64,000 nt of DNA. It comes from JACZUI01 sp965216725. GTDB taxonomy: Bacteria > Actinomycetota > Acidimicrobiia > Spongiisociales > ZC4RG35. Under the pieces are notes generated by a model. That model was not told where the DNA came from. It did no database searches and saw only the letters and a list, made by a program, of their open reading frames with translations. The position numbers and the translations under genes were made by a program. The DNA lies in the NCBI GenBank assembly GCA_965216725.1, contig CBDCGI010000024.1, positions 45,580 to 109,579 of the forward strand. The letters are read 5' to 3'. This document shows, piece after piece, positions 9,501 through 17,189 of the stretch (positions are counted from its first letter, which is position 1; each line of letters starts with the position of its first letter).

Positions 9501-9611
9501 GACAGCGAAGGTCAGAGACAGCCAGAGCACCAGGGAGCGCTCCGATTGCCGCACGCCGAGCCTGGCCAGTCGGCTGGCTGAGCCCGCCCGTTGGGTCTCG
9601 GTGCCGGTCAT
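6582..9611 (-). CDS. Transporter-like membrane domain - HEAT repeats - cyclic-nucleotide-binding protein
   Basis: The ~415 N-terminal residues contain about a dozen membrane segments in an MFS or NTT (ATP/ADP carrier)-like pattern (for example WLSLTFAVIQSTHAFGANAA). Residues ~440-830 are HEAT-like repeats with recurring D-D-x-P-x-V-R-A-A-A units. The last ~140 residues are a cNMP-binding domain: FEGDVRIYSDGEEGDEMLVV, then the phosphate-binding cassette GELALLSSERRIADV, with the key Glu and Arg retained. This domain order is known in scattered bacteria, but no substrate is established. Its position before a cyclase gene suggests that a cyclic nucleotide gates or regulates the membrane part. 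Confidence 0.82.
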   Translation of the reverse strand: MTGTETQRAGSASRLARLGVRQSERSLVLWLSLTFAVIQSTHAFGANAADALFFSRFGVEELPSMIVWSGFAVMVVVIGHAIGLASAGSRQWLWLVTAVGATLVLAERALIPLELAAIYPVIWISTQALIILTYTVMWNAAGSACTTTQAKRLFPLFASAGVAGAIVGNLATGPLATWMGTENLLLIQGSILGAGAFLLRRIRELFREDEDQSGPIVRQFSDAMGAVRASQLLRLTAVAGFALSVLAFLVVFPFNEAVADAFDSEAEIASFLGVFSTVATAGTFLVSLLATNRLFSRFGLVVSLMLVPIVYIAGFTTWLVGFGLATAAVVRLLQWVAVNAVQGTAYPALFNVLSGRRRGQVLAFVTAVPIQLGTVTAGLILVAGSNLSRNAQFGMAMLVAVAALLAVVAMRPAYIAAVVAAVRRGLVGVFDTPQAGLITPVDGDLRRALVGGLDDDRPEARAVALSTLTRVGGEEASTRAKPLLDDSSPMVRAAAFDTMCVVEPQGIDSHVARALDDESAEVRLRAVRYVSAFGSPANLETIRSALDDQDPRIRASAAAALGGVEGEKVLADVLGDDDPLIVASALHELAQSSLDTEVDRFLAHDHPKVRAAAVRVYATRPGSLGIITRQLDDSSPSVRTTAAQELAGTPEGREALLQVLETGSVSASEAALSALTPVDRFVPEFTTWARREAERAAMLWEQGQAISSGPDTPAAAALVETLSLRSQRLMGWVIMAMTTTETAAIMPIVERGVRSADDEIRSQAVEALETAGARTVMSVLTPLLDPDARHDLPDSRDALYRLAGDPDRWLRALAIRSLTEAAVDDLGQLRQLAANDSSVLVREAGPNVDHVTARPSDTLSIMDKVLALQRVPMFSGLDPEDLELLAGSVTEVHFEGDVRIYSDGEEGDEMLVVIAGSAVVTKETGNARQTLTVVESGEHVGELALLSSERRIADVDAGDGGLRGLVITKADLISTLEERPGVALEMLRTLSVRLAETTSHLSHVSAFHY

Positions 9612-9667
9612 TCCGCCAAGGTCTACCAGCCAACGCCGTGTGACGTCGAGCGTGCGAGGCTCCTACC

Positions 9668-9979
9668 GTGACCAGGGTGAGCTGGCACCGCGTCGGGCAA
9701 CCCACGTCCTCCGAACCTTTTGTCGCCACGGTCGGCGATGTTGAAATCCTGTTGGTCCGCGCCCAGGAAAAGTGGTGGGGTGTTGAAGATCGCTGCACAC
9801 ATGCAGGGTGTTCTTTCGTGGACGACGGTGAAATCGACGGAATCATCGCCATATGCGATTGCCACGGGTCTGAATTCGACATGCGCACCGGGGAGGTTCT
9901 TCGCTTCCCCGCAGTTGCGCCGTTGCGGACCTTCCCAGTCCGGGAAACAGGCACCGGCCTGGAGATCAGATTTGATTGA
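9668..9979 (+). CDS. Rieske-type [2Fe-2S] ferredoxin
   Basis: This 103-residue protein carries both Rieske ligand motifs, CTHAGC (C-x-H) and CDCHG (C-x2-H), separated by 17 residues. It has no membrane helix, so it is a soluble electron carrier of the kind used by dioxygenases. The start is a GTG at 9668. Its stop overlaps the start of the P450 gene by eight bases, so the pair is translationally coupled and this protein is the likely electron donor of that P450. No ferredoxin reductase lies nearby. Confidence 0.9.
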   Translation: MTRVSWHRVGQPTSSEPFVATVGDVEILLVRAQEKWWGVEDRCTHAGCSFVDDGEIDGIIAICDCHGSEFDMRTGEVLRFPAVAPLRTFPVRETGTGLEIRFD

Positions 9980-11150
9980 TCCGACCTCCATCACAGTGTC
10001 TGACCTCGAGAGAGACCCCTATCCGATTTACGCTCGGATGAGGGCTGAGGCCCCGGTGGCCCATGTGGCGGCTCTCGATGTGTGGATGGTCACCAGATGG
10101 AACGACGTCTACAACGCCTGCCTGGATCCAACAGGCTTCCCAGCATCGGTTGCGGACTCGCCCACCGATCGCGCCTTGGGTGGCATCTCGATGATGACCG
10201 TCGACGGTGAGGAGGCCAAGCAGCGCCGGCGGCCCTTTGATGCCTCATTACGGCCCCGGTCGGTCGAAGCGTCGATGCCCGAGGTGTTCGCCCGGTTGTG
10301 TGACGAGAGGCTTGATTGCCTACAAGCCGCCGGCGGCGGCGACCTTGTGGGCGACTACTTCGAGCCTGTGGCACTGATGTCACTGGCCCATCTGATCGGA
10401 ATCGAACACCTGGCAGATGTGCCGACCCTACGCCGCTGGTACGCGGGCCTGGCCGCCGGAGTGTCCAACTATGAGGACAACCCAACAAAGTGGGAGGCGT
10501 GCCGGGCGGTATCAGACGAGATCGACGAGCGACTGGAGCCCGAGTTCCGGAAAGTCTTCGAGGACCGCGATGGGAGCATGCTGTCGAACTTGATTCACGC
10601 CGCGCCAGGGAGCCTCGCGGAGCGGCTGCGATGGGGGCTGCCGTCACTGAAACTCGTCCTTCTCGGTGGCCTTCAGGAGCCGGCCCACGCCGGTGCAACC
10701 ATCGCCGACTGCCTCTTGGCCCATCCGACTCAACTCGGTGCAGTGAGGTCGGACCCCTCCCTGGTCCCCGCCGCGGTGGAAGAGGGTCTCCGGTGGACCG
10801 CACCCATCGGAAATCTCCTTCGTAGCTCGGCAGGCATCTCCGAGCTGGCGGGTGTGACCATCCCTGAAGGCGAAAGGCTGATCCTGGTCGTTGCGTCCGC
10901 GAACAGGGACGTCTCGATCTGGGGCTCGACAGCCGACGAGTTCGACATCTTCAGACCAAAGAGAGCTCACCTCTCATTCGCTACCGGCCCCCACTACTGC
11001 ATCGGCCACCATTTCGCACGTGCCCTTCTCCGTGAGGCTGTGGCCCGTTTGATCAACCGGTTCCCGGCTCTCGCCTACGCCGACGACGAGCCCACCGTTT
11101 ACCGGGGCCACGAATACCGGTCTCCAGTGGCAGTCAGGGTCAAGGTATGA
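9972..11150 (+). CDS. Cytochrome P450
   Basis: I chose TTG at 9972 (LIDPTSITVSDLERDPYPIY); GTG at 9996 is an alternative. The longer open frame upstream only shadows the ferredoxin. The heme loop FATGPHYCIGHHFAR carries the proximal Cys, and the K-helix ExxR is EGLR. The I-helix reads LLGGLQEPAHAGAT: an acid-Pro pair replaces the usual acid/alcohol-Thr pair used for oxygen activation, a variant I recall in some actinobacterial P450s. At about 392 residues the length is normal for a soluble bacterial P450. The overlapping Rieske ferredoxin gene is an unusual redox partner. The substrate is unknown. Confidence 0.9.
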   Translation: MIDPTSITVSDLERDPYPIYARMRAEAPVAHVAALDVWMVTRWNDVYNACLDPTGFPASVADSPTDRALGGISMMTVDGEEAKQRRRPFDASLRPRSVEASMPEVFARLCDERLDCLQAAGGGDLVGDYFEPVALMSLAHLIGIEHLADVPTLRRWYAGLAAGVSNYEDNPTKWEACRAVSDEIDERLEPEFRKVFEDRDGSMLSNLIHAAPGSLAERLRWGLPSLKLVLLGGLQEPAHAGATIADCLLAHPTQLGAVRSDPSLVPAAVEEGLRWTAPIGNLLRSSAGISELAGVTIPEGERLILVVASANRDVSIWGSTADEFDIFRPKRAHLSFATGPHYCIGHHFARALLREAVARLINRFPALAYADDEPTVYRGHEYRSPVAVRVKV

Positions 11151-11193
11151 GGGCTATTGCATACAGAGGGAGGTTGAACCCGACGGGACTGGC

Positions 11194-11877
11194 TCATGGA
11201 GGACCGATCGGCGGTTCGATGACGGTCGCAGCCCCGGCGCGGTAGAGACGTGGGGGACGTCCCCGGGCGCCCGTTCGTCGGGCACCGGTTGCATGCACCA
11301 AGCCTGACGTGCCCAACACGCTCCTGGTGAAGTTGCCGGGGTCGATGGTCGTATCCCAGATTGCTTCATAAGCCTGACGCAGCTCGGAGATAGTGAACTC
11401 CGGGGGGCAAAGTCGCGTGGCAAGCGGAGAGGTTCGCACCAATCTGCGCAGAGTCTCCAGAGCGGGAGCCAGGATGTCTCCGTGATCAAACGCGAGGGAG
11501 TCGGGATGATCCATCACCTCAGCGAGAGGAACAAACCGTGCGTCAGCCGCGTCGTCACCCGCAGCCGGCTCGCGGCCGAACCCAACTGTCAAATAGACGA
11601 CGCTCACCACGCGGCGCCTTGGGTCCCGTCCGGGGCGGCCATATACCCCCACCTCATGGAGATCCTCGGTCCTCTGGATGAGCCCAGTTTCCTCAGCGAG
11701 CTCCCTCACCGCGGCGTCTGGCAGGTCTTCGTCCAACTCGATGAAACCTCCAGGTAACGCCCATTTGCCCTGGTGAGGTGGGTAATGGCGCTCGATTAGC
11801 AGCAAGCGGAGCTCGCCCCCACGAATGGTGAAGAAGGCAACGTCGGCTGCTATCCCAAAACACGGATAGGAACTCAT
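11194..11877 (-). CDS. Nudix hydrolase with winged-helix C-terminus, NrtR-like regulator
   Basis: A complete Nudix box is present: GG-x3-E-x8 followed by RELAEETGL (residues ~43-66). The C-terminal ~75 residues (FTISELRQAYEAIWDTTIDP...GRPPRLYR) match the winged-helix part of NrtR/COG4111 proteins. NrtR proteins repress NAD-cofactor genes and are released by ADP-ribose derivatives. Because the Nudix residues are intact, catalysis may remain. The gene is preceded by an operator-like set of GACAA/TTGTC arms, consistent with autoregulation. No NAD biosynthesis gene is in the window, so its targets are elsewhere or differ. Confidence 0.8.
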   Translation of the reverse strand: MSSYPCFGIAADVAFFTIRGGELRLLLIERHYPPHQGKWALPGGFIELDEDLPDAAVRELAEETGLIQRTEDLHEVGVYGRPGRDPRRRVVSVVYLTVGFGREPAAGDDAADARFVPLAEVMDHPDSLAFDHGDILAPALETLRRLVRTSPLATRLCPPEFTISELRQAYEAIWDTTIDPGNFTRSVLGTSGLVHATGARRTGARGRPPRLYRAGAATVIEPPIGPP

Positions 11878-11885
11878 CTCAAATC

Positions 11886-11911
11886 GACAAACTTACTTGT
11901 CATTCAGACAA
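11886..11911. promoter_or_regulatory. Operator-like triple-arm repeat before the Nudix regulator
   Basis: Three alternating 5-base arms are visible: GACAA (11886), TTGTC (11897) and GACAA (11907), giving palindromes with 6- and 5-base spacers. They lie 9-34 bases upstream of the Nudix-regulator start. An AT-rich stretch (AATAATATCC, 11911-11920) beside them could hold its -10 element. They also lie upstream of the divergent PAS gene. The regulator assignment is inference. Confidence 0.4.
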
Positions 11912-11992
11912 ATAATATCCTAGATGTGTTGTTTTCACCGGGATGCGGTCGAAGACCTCTCAGCCAGAGCATCATTCACCTAGGTTTGCCCC

Positions 11993-12385
11993 ATGGCCGC
12001 CCAGCCCATGGAGATGATCCTGGTCAAGCAGCTTGCCAGCTATCTGGCTGTTCCTATCTGGGTCACCGATGCCGATGGCAATCTGGTCTACTACAACCCG
12101 CCGGCAGAGCGCTTGGTGGGAGCCAGCTTTGACGAGGTGGGTGTCATCAACGCCGAGGCTCTCCCCCAGGTGTTCAAGACGACTGACTTCGAGGGCAACC
12201 CAATCGATTCCTCGGATCTGTCGGTGGCGCGAGCTCTCGCCACAAAATCGCCGGCACACGGCGCCCTTCGATTCTGGGGCCTGAACCAGGTGGCGCGCGA
12301 TGTGGAGGTGACGGCTATACCCATCACGGGCCAGGGCGATCGCTTTCTCGGAGTGATGGTGACGTTCTGGGAGATTGACCCTTGA
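11993..12385 (+). CDS. Single PAS-domain protein
   Basis: This 130-residue protein is almost entirely one PAS fold: PIWVTDADGNLVYYNPPAER, a central helix region, and the closing strands VEVTAIPITGQGDRFLGVMV. No output domain is attached. Its stop overlaps the TTG start of the metallo-beta-lactamase gene by four bases, so they are translated together and the PAS protein may sense a ligand or redox cue for that enzyme. I cannot identify the ligand; there is no obvious heme or flavin signature. Confidence 0.8.
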   Translation: MAAQPMEMILVKQLASYLAVPIWVTDADGNLVYYNPPAERLVGASFDEVGVINAEALPQVFKTTDFEGNPIDSSDLSVARALATKSPAHGALRFWGLNQVARDVEVTAIPITGQGDRFLGVMVTFWEIDP

Positions 12386-13200
12386 GGATCGAGCTTTGGG
12401 GAACCCGGGGCTCTATCGCCGCTGCCGGACCCGCGACCGTCACATACGGCGGAGACACCAGCTGTGTCGAAATCAGCGAGGACGACCATCGGTTGATACT
12501 CGACGCCGGGACAGGTATCCGCCCCTTGGGCAACGACCGAGAAGACACTCGATACGACATCTTGCTCACCCACCTCCATATGGATCACATCCAGGGCTTG
12601 CCCTTCTTCGTGCCCATGCTGGATTCTGAGAAGGAGGTCCACGTGTGGGGACCCATTTCCACCACTCACTCACTGAAGGACAGGCTCGCCTCGTATCTCT
12701 CTCCGCCCCTGTTCCCGGTGCGGATTCGCGATCTGGACAACGTGTTCTTCCATGATGTGACACCTGGCACCTTCGACCTGGGCCCTTTCCGAGTGACGGC
12801 AGACCTGGTGATCCATCCCGGCGCAACACTGGGATATCGGATCACGGCCGATGACACCTCGGTCGCCTTTCTCCCCGACCACGAACCGGCTTTGGGCGCC
12901 AGGGGCTTCCCGACTTCACGAGAATGGATCTCGGGCTATGACCTCATGGAGGATGCCTCGGTCCTGATCCACGACGCTCAATACACGGAAGCCGAATACG
13001 AATCGCGGGTTGGGTGGGGGCACACGTCCATCACCCAAGCCGGACTGGTCGCCGATGCTTGTGGCGTGGGCCGGCTTGTCCCCTACCACCATGATCCGGC
13101 CCACGACGACCCGTTCCTCGACCAGCTTCACCACGAGATCGATTCCGCAACCTCCATAGAAATCGTGCCTGGTCGCGTCGGGACCATCATCGACCTCTAA
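12382..13200 (+). CDS. Metallo-beta-lactamase-fold hydrolase (COG1235-like)
   Basis: The protein begins at TTG 12382, overlapping the PAS gene. The motif THLHMDHIQG supplies the H-x-H-x-D-H metal site. Further conserved histidines and acids occur at LIHDAQY and HTSITQAG. The N-terminal pattern GTRGSIAAAGPATVTYGG belongs to a COG1235 subgroup related to phosphodiesterases (PhnP-like enzymes are in the same COG). In a neighbourhood full of nucleotide cyclases a cyclic-phosphodiester substrate is attractive, but that is inference. The length (272) fits the family. Confidence 0.78.
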   Translation: MRIELWGTRGSIAAAGPATVTYGGDTSCVEISEDDHRLILDAGTGIRPLGNDREDTRYDILLTHLHMDHIQGLPFFVPMLDSEKEVHVWGPISTTHSLKDRLASYLSPPLFPVRIRDLDNVFFHDVTPGTFDLGPFRVTADLVIHPGATLGYRITADDTSVAFLPDHEPALGARGFPTSREWISGYDLMEDASVLIHDAQYTEAEYESRVGWGHTSITQAGLVADACGVGRLVPYHHDPAHDDPFLDQLHHEIDSATSIEIVPGRVGTIIDL

Positions 13201-13252
13201 CTCCGGCGGTTGGAGACAGGTCACGCTGGCTCAGGTCTAGGGTGCCGCCACC

Positions 13253-13936
13253 ATGACAGCCACACTTCGAGTCATGTCCACCAACCTTCGCGGTGGGCTT
13301 GCCGACGCCGACGCATACCGAAATCTGCTGGGCAGGTTCGATCCCGACCTGGTTGTCACCCAGGAGCTCGGTCATGCCCAGGCAGAAGTCCTCGCTGCCC
13401 GTTTTGACCATCACCATCTGCTGCCCGCCGAAGAATTTCACGGGCGGGGAATAGCTACCAAGTTCAACGCCGAGTTCGACGACGTCCCCATGCCGGGTCG
13501 GCCCGGTACCTCGGCCCTGATCGAGATAGGGAACACGACGTGGCAGTTTCTCGGAATCCATCTCCTCAACCCCGTGATGTTCCCCCACTGGACGATGGTG
13601 AGGGAGCGTGGTCGCCAGCTAGAAGCTATCGAAGGCTGGGGAGAACGTATCTCCGAGCCAGGCGTCGTGGTGGGCGATTTCAACGCCAGCCCCCGATGGC
13701 CGGCGTACAGGAGAATGGCCCGAAGCTGGGACGATCTCGTAGCCCATCTTGCAGCAGACCAACATCGCAGCGCGGAGCGAACGTGGTCGTGGCGGCCGGG
13801 GTGGCCGCGATTGCTCCGCATCGATCATGTCTTTGGTCGCGGAGTCACGGCGATCAATGTCTGCGTGGCACGGATCACGGGCTCGGATCACTGGGCCGTT
13901 GTCGTCGACCTCAGCGAGAGAAGCGCAGGATCATGA
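13253..13936 (+). CDS. Endonuclease/exonuclease/phosphatase-fold protein
   Basis: The motifs of the EEP (DNase I-like) fold appear in order: MSTNLRGG (metal/phosphate strand), TQEL (catalytic Glu), GDFNASP (Asp/Asn), RIDHVF and GSDHWAVVVD (catalytic His with Asp). These residues suffice for Mg-dependent phosphodiester or phosphomonoester hydrolysis. There is no signal peptide, so it is probably cytoplasmic. The substrate (nucleic acid, lipid or sugar phosphate) cannot be judged. At 227 residues it is a compact member of the family. Confidence 0.82.
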   Translation: MTATLRVMSTNLRGGLADADAYRNLLGRFDPDLVVTQELGHAQAEVLAARFDHHHLLPAEEFHGRGIATKFNAEFDDVPMPGRPGTSALIEIGNTTWQFLGIHLLNPVMFPHWTMVRERGRQLEAIEGWGERISEPGVVVGDFNASPRWPAYRRMARSWDDLVAHLAADQHRSAERTWSWRPGWPRLLRIDHVFGRGVTAINVCVARITGSDHWAVVVDLSERSAGS

Positions 13937-14062
13937 TGGCCACGCGTCAGGCGACCGACGTGGTGGCGCAGACCCTCCCCTTTGGCTGCGACATCCGCAC
14001 CTAGACCTCGGCAGTGCTTCGCCGCAGCGCGCCCCCAAAGGCCCACGCCACCATCCTCGGTC

Positions 14063-14509
14063 CTAGTCGCCAAGTGCGGTAACCACCGGCTCCAGGACAG
14101 TTTCAGAGCTGACCGACCTGCCGATCAGACAAACGCTCTCCGCCTTCGACAGCAGGCGTCGGGCGCGATCGACGCGGGTTTCATCCTTGATGACCACCCT
14201 GGGCCGAAGGAAGATCGTCTCAATGCGATAGAGGCCTTCTTCGCCTCGTTCCAAACGACCCACGGCTTCGTCCTGGTAGTCGATCACCTCGACTCCTGAC
14301 ATCGCGGCCATGGCGTGGAAAGTGGTCATGAGACACGACGACACGGACGCCACCAAGAGATGCTCGGGGCTCCATACGCCCTCCGGTCCACCGAACTCCG
14401 GCGGCGACGCAACCTCGAGTGCGGGTAGGCCGTCAGATATCGATTCCAGTTTCCCTGACTTTGGGCCCGAACCATGCAACTCGACTCGATAGTCGGCCGA
14501 ATGAATCAT
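14063..14509 (-). CDS. OsmC-family peroxiredoxin-like protein
   Basis: I chose ATG 14509 because AAGGAG lies just upstream and the longer frame adds non-homologous residues. The 148-residue protein has the OsmC hallmarks: SPEHLLVASVSSCLMTTF with the first Cys and AESVCLIGRSV with the second, the pair that reduces organic hydroperoxides in OsmC/Ohr proteins. It is cytoplasmic. It converges with the preceding nuclease-fold gene across 126 bases that hold nothing I can support. Confidence 0.85.
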   Translation of the reverse strand: MIHSADYRVELHGSGPKSGKLESISDGLPALEVASPPEFGGPEGVWSPEHLLVASVSSCLMTTFHAMAAMSGVEVIDYQDEAVGRLERGEEGLYRIETIFLRPRVVIKDETRVDRARRLLSKAESVCLIGRSVSSETVLEPVVTALGD

Positions 14510-14632
14510 TGAGTCTCCTTTCCCTTCCACAAATAGCCGAAACAGGTACCGGGCACACCGGGCAATCGCACCTTTCCGCAAGGACCTAAGTCACGACCAA
14601 ATAGCCAGATCCCGGGGCCATAATCCGCCGAT

Positions 14633-15637
14633 GTGCACCTTGGTGGGAATGTGATCCACCCCATCGGCTATCAGCCAGATACTGGCCAAGACCCACTGGA
14701 CGCCTACTCGCAGGTGGTGAGCACCGTCGCCTCCAGCCTGCTGCCCTCCGTGGTTGCCTTGACCACGAGGAGCAGGGGCCGCCGGGGCAACTGGAGGGAG
14801 GGTGCCGGCTCGGGCGTGGTCATCAGCGCAGACGGCTTCATGCTCACCTCAGCTCATGTGGTCGAAGGCGCTGATCGCGGTGGAGCCACCTTCGTGGATG
14901 GCTGGGAGACCGGGTTCGATGTTGTCGGACGGGACCGCCTCTCTGATCTCGCCGTGCTCAAACTCAGCAGCGGTGAAGCGGAACCGGCGCATCTCGGGAA
15001 CGCTTCCGGGCTCGTCGTCGGTCAGCTGGTCGTGGCCGTGGGCAACCCACTCGGATTTTCAGGCACGGTTACCGCCGGGGTGGTAAGCGCCCTGGGACGG
15101 TCGATCACCGCCGGGAATTCCCGATCATCGCGGTTGGTCGAGAACGTGATCCAGACCGATGCTGCGTTGCATCCCGGCAACTCAGGAGGAGCACTCGCCA
15201 ATGCCGCAGGGGAGGTCGTGGGAATCAATACTGCCCTCGTCGGACCGATGGTGGGCCAGGGACTGGGGCTGGCGGTGCCGGTGGACGAAGTCACCAAGAG
15301 GATCGTTGCCACTCTCATCAACGAGGGCAGGGTGCAAAGGGCATATCTGGGTGTCGCCGGAGGCACCAGACCCATTCCGCCGAGACTCGTCGGAGTTGTC
15401 GGCCAAGAACACGGGATCGAGATTGTGGAGGTAGTAGACCGCAGTCCTGCTCAACGTGCCGGCCTGAAACCGGGCGACATCCTCGTCACCGGGGATCATC
15501 AACCACTGGTCAATGCCAAAGATCTGCAAGCACTGATGACCGGTGACCGTGTGGGCACCGACTTCAAGGTGCAATACATAAGGGCCGGATCCCTGCGATC
15601 GGTGGTTTGCGTCCCGGTCGAGCTCGCCGACGACTGA
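14633..15637 (+). CDS. HtrA-like trypsin/PDZ serine protease without a membrane anchor
   Basis: The catalytic triad is complete: LTSAHVV (His), DLAVLKL (Asp) and HPGNSGGAL (Ser). A PDZ domain follows (ERVD-type core GIEIVEVVDRSPAQRAGLKP...GDILVTG). HtrA proteins degrade or refold damaged proteins and are usually exported or membrane-anchored. Here the N-terminus (MHLGGNVIHPIGYQPDTGQD) has no signal or membrane helix, so this one would act in the cytoplasm unless the start is wrong. The start is GTG 14633 with no clear ribosome binding site. Confidence 0.87.
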   Translation: MHLGGNVIHPIGYQPDTGQDPLDAYSQVVSTVASSLLPSVVALTTRSRGRRGNWREGAGSGVVISADGFMLTSAHVVEGADRGGATFVDGWETGFDVVGRDRLSDLAVLKLSSGEAEPAHLGNASGLVVGQLVVAVGNPLGFSGTVTAGVVSALGRSITAGNSRSSRLVENVIQTDAALHPGNSGGALANAAGEVVGINTALVGPMVGQGLGLAVPVDEVTKRIVATLINEGRVQRAYLGVAGGTRPIPPRLVGVVGQEHGIEIVEVVDRSPAQRAGLKPGDILVTGDHQPLVNAKDLQALMTGDRVGTDFKVQYIRAGSLRSVVCVPVELADD

Positions 15638-15702
15638 AGATCGCCGGCCGTGTAGACAGAAAGACGCACGGCTGTGCCGCCTCCTGCTGACCTGCCGGAT
15701 GG

Positions 15703-17175
15703 TTGACTGTCGTGGTGCAGCGAGAAACACGCCGTCCAGTCAGTCTCCCTCTGGGCGTTTGGATCGCAGCCGCGGCCCCGGTAGCACTTCTTCTCACAGT
15801 CTCAGCTCGATACGGATTCCACAGGGACGAGCTCTACTTCATCGTCGCCGGACGCAGGCTCGACTGGGGTTACGTCGACCAGCCGCCCCTGGTGCCATTG
15901 CTCGCGCGAATCTCGGAAACCTTGGGTGGGACCAATCCAACGGCAATCCGAGTTCTTCCAGCCTTCGCGGTAGGGGTCGTTGCCGTCGTCGCTGCCTTGA
16001 TCGCGCGCCGATTCGGAGGGGGGAGGGTGGCTCAGATCTTCACCGCGGCTTCAGCGGGTTTGACCGGTGTCCTTCTCGGCGAGGGTCACCTCCTCTCCAC
16101 AGCGGTTTTCGATTACTTGCTCTGGGTGGTTGCTATCTGGATGCTGGTGCTCATTCTCGACAACGCCGACCCCCGCTGGTGGTGGGCAATGGGTGCCGTT
16201 GTCGGCGTCGGGCTGGTAAACAAACATCTGATCGGTTTCCTCGCCGCAGCCGTCTTGGTGGCAATCCTCATGACCCCGAGGCGGCAGCTCCTCGCCTCGC
16301 CATACCCATGGGTTGGCGTCGGTATTGCTGCCTTGATCGCGGCCCCCAACCTCGTGTGGCAGGCGGCCAACGGCTGGCCGCAGCTCGAAATGGCCGAGGC
16401 GCTGAGAGCGCGCAGTGAAGGGCCGCTGGCGTTTGTCCTCTTCCAACCGCTGCTGCTTTCGGTGTCACTTGCGATACCCGCGGCATTGGGCGTCTGGTGG
16501 CTGGCAAGGTCCCCAGAAGCGCGTCGATGGCGTCCTATCCCGATTGCGGTCGGCCTTCTATTCGTCGCCTTCCTCCTCACCGGAGGCAAGCCCTACTACA
16601 TCTCCCCCACCTATCCCGTGCTACTGGCTGCCGGATCGCTTTGGTTCGAAGCCCTAGGTCGGATCGGCCGTCGGGTCATGGTCGCTCTGGCCGGCACGGG
16701 CGTTGCCGTCGGGACGTTGATTGCCCTCCCCGTCTTGCCACTCGACCGGGCAGGCGCCCTAGATGTCACCGGAGAGTTGGGAGAGACCGTCGGATGGCCC
16801 GAGGTCGTTGATCAGATTCGGGCCGCCTACGAGATCATCCCCGAAGAGGAACGTGACAATGCCACCGTCTTCGCGGTGGCCTATGGGGAGGCGGGAGCTG
16901 TAGACGTGTTGGGCCCTGAAGTAGGACTTCCGGCCGCATCCAGCGGGCACAACAACTATTGGTTGTGGGGTCCCCCTGAGAATCATGGGCCCATCATCGG
17001 TGTCGGCGCCGTCGGAGGAGCCCTGGGGCCCATATGCCCCGACATCTTCCAGGTCGGGGAGCTGGGCAACCCCTGGCAGATCGAAAACGAGACGCTAGGA
17101 GCGCCCCTGTGGCTCTGTATGCAGCCAACGGGTCAGCTGGAAGAGATTTGGGACGACGTCCGCCACTTCAACTAG
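15703..17175 (+). CDS. GT39/ArnT-like integral membrane glycosyltransferase
   Basis: About ten membrane helices make up most of the 490 residues. The first outside loop has the GFHRDELYFIVAGRRLDWGY motif, whose Asp-Glu pair is the catalytic signature of PMT/ArnT-type enzymes, followed by DQPPLVPLLAR. These enzymes move a sugar from a polyprenyl-phosphate donor to a lipid or protein on the outer face of the membrane. The C-terminal soluble part contains several Cys and Trp residues. The start (TTG 15703, or GTG 15712/15715) is uncertain. Confidence 0.82.
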   Translation: MTVVVQRETRRPVSLPLGVWIAAAAPVALLLTVSARYGFHRDELYFIVAGRRLDWGYVDQPPLVPLLARISETLGGTNPTAIRVLPAFAVGVVAVVAALIARRFGGGRVAQIFTAASAGLTGVLLGEGHLLSTAVFDYLLWVVAIWMLVLILDNADPRWWWAMGAVVGVGLVNKHLIGFLAAAVLVAILMTPRRQLLASPYPWVGVGIAALIAAPNLVWQAANGWPQLEMAEALRARSEGPLAFVLFQPLLLSVSLAIPAALGVWWLARSPEARRWRPIPIAVGLLFVAFLLTGGKPYYISPTYPVLLAAGSLWFEALGRIGRRVMVALAGTGVAVGTLIALPVLPLDRAGALDVTGELGETVGWPEVVDQIRAAYEIIPEEERDNATVFAVAYGEAGAVDVLGPEVGLPAASSGHNNYWLWGPPENHGPIIGVGAVGGALGPICPDIFQVGELGNPWQIENETLGAPLWLCMQPTGQLEEIWDDVRHFN

Positions 17176-17189
17176 CACCAAGGGGCAGC

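Noticed and set aside
13934..14004. Small ORF after the nuclease-fold gene
   Set aside because: It has no clear ribosome binding site of its own and its ~22-residue product matches nothing I know.
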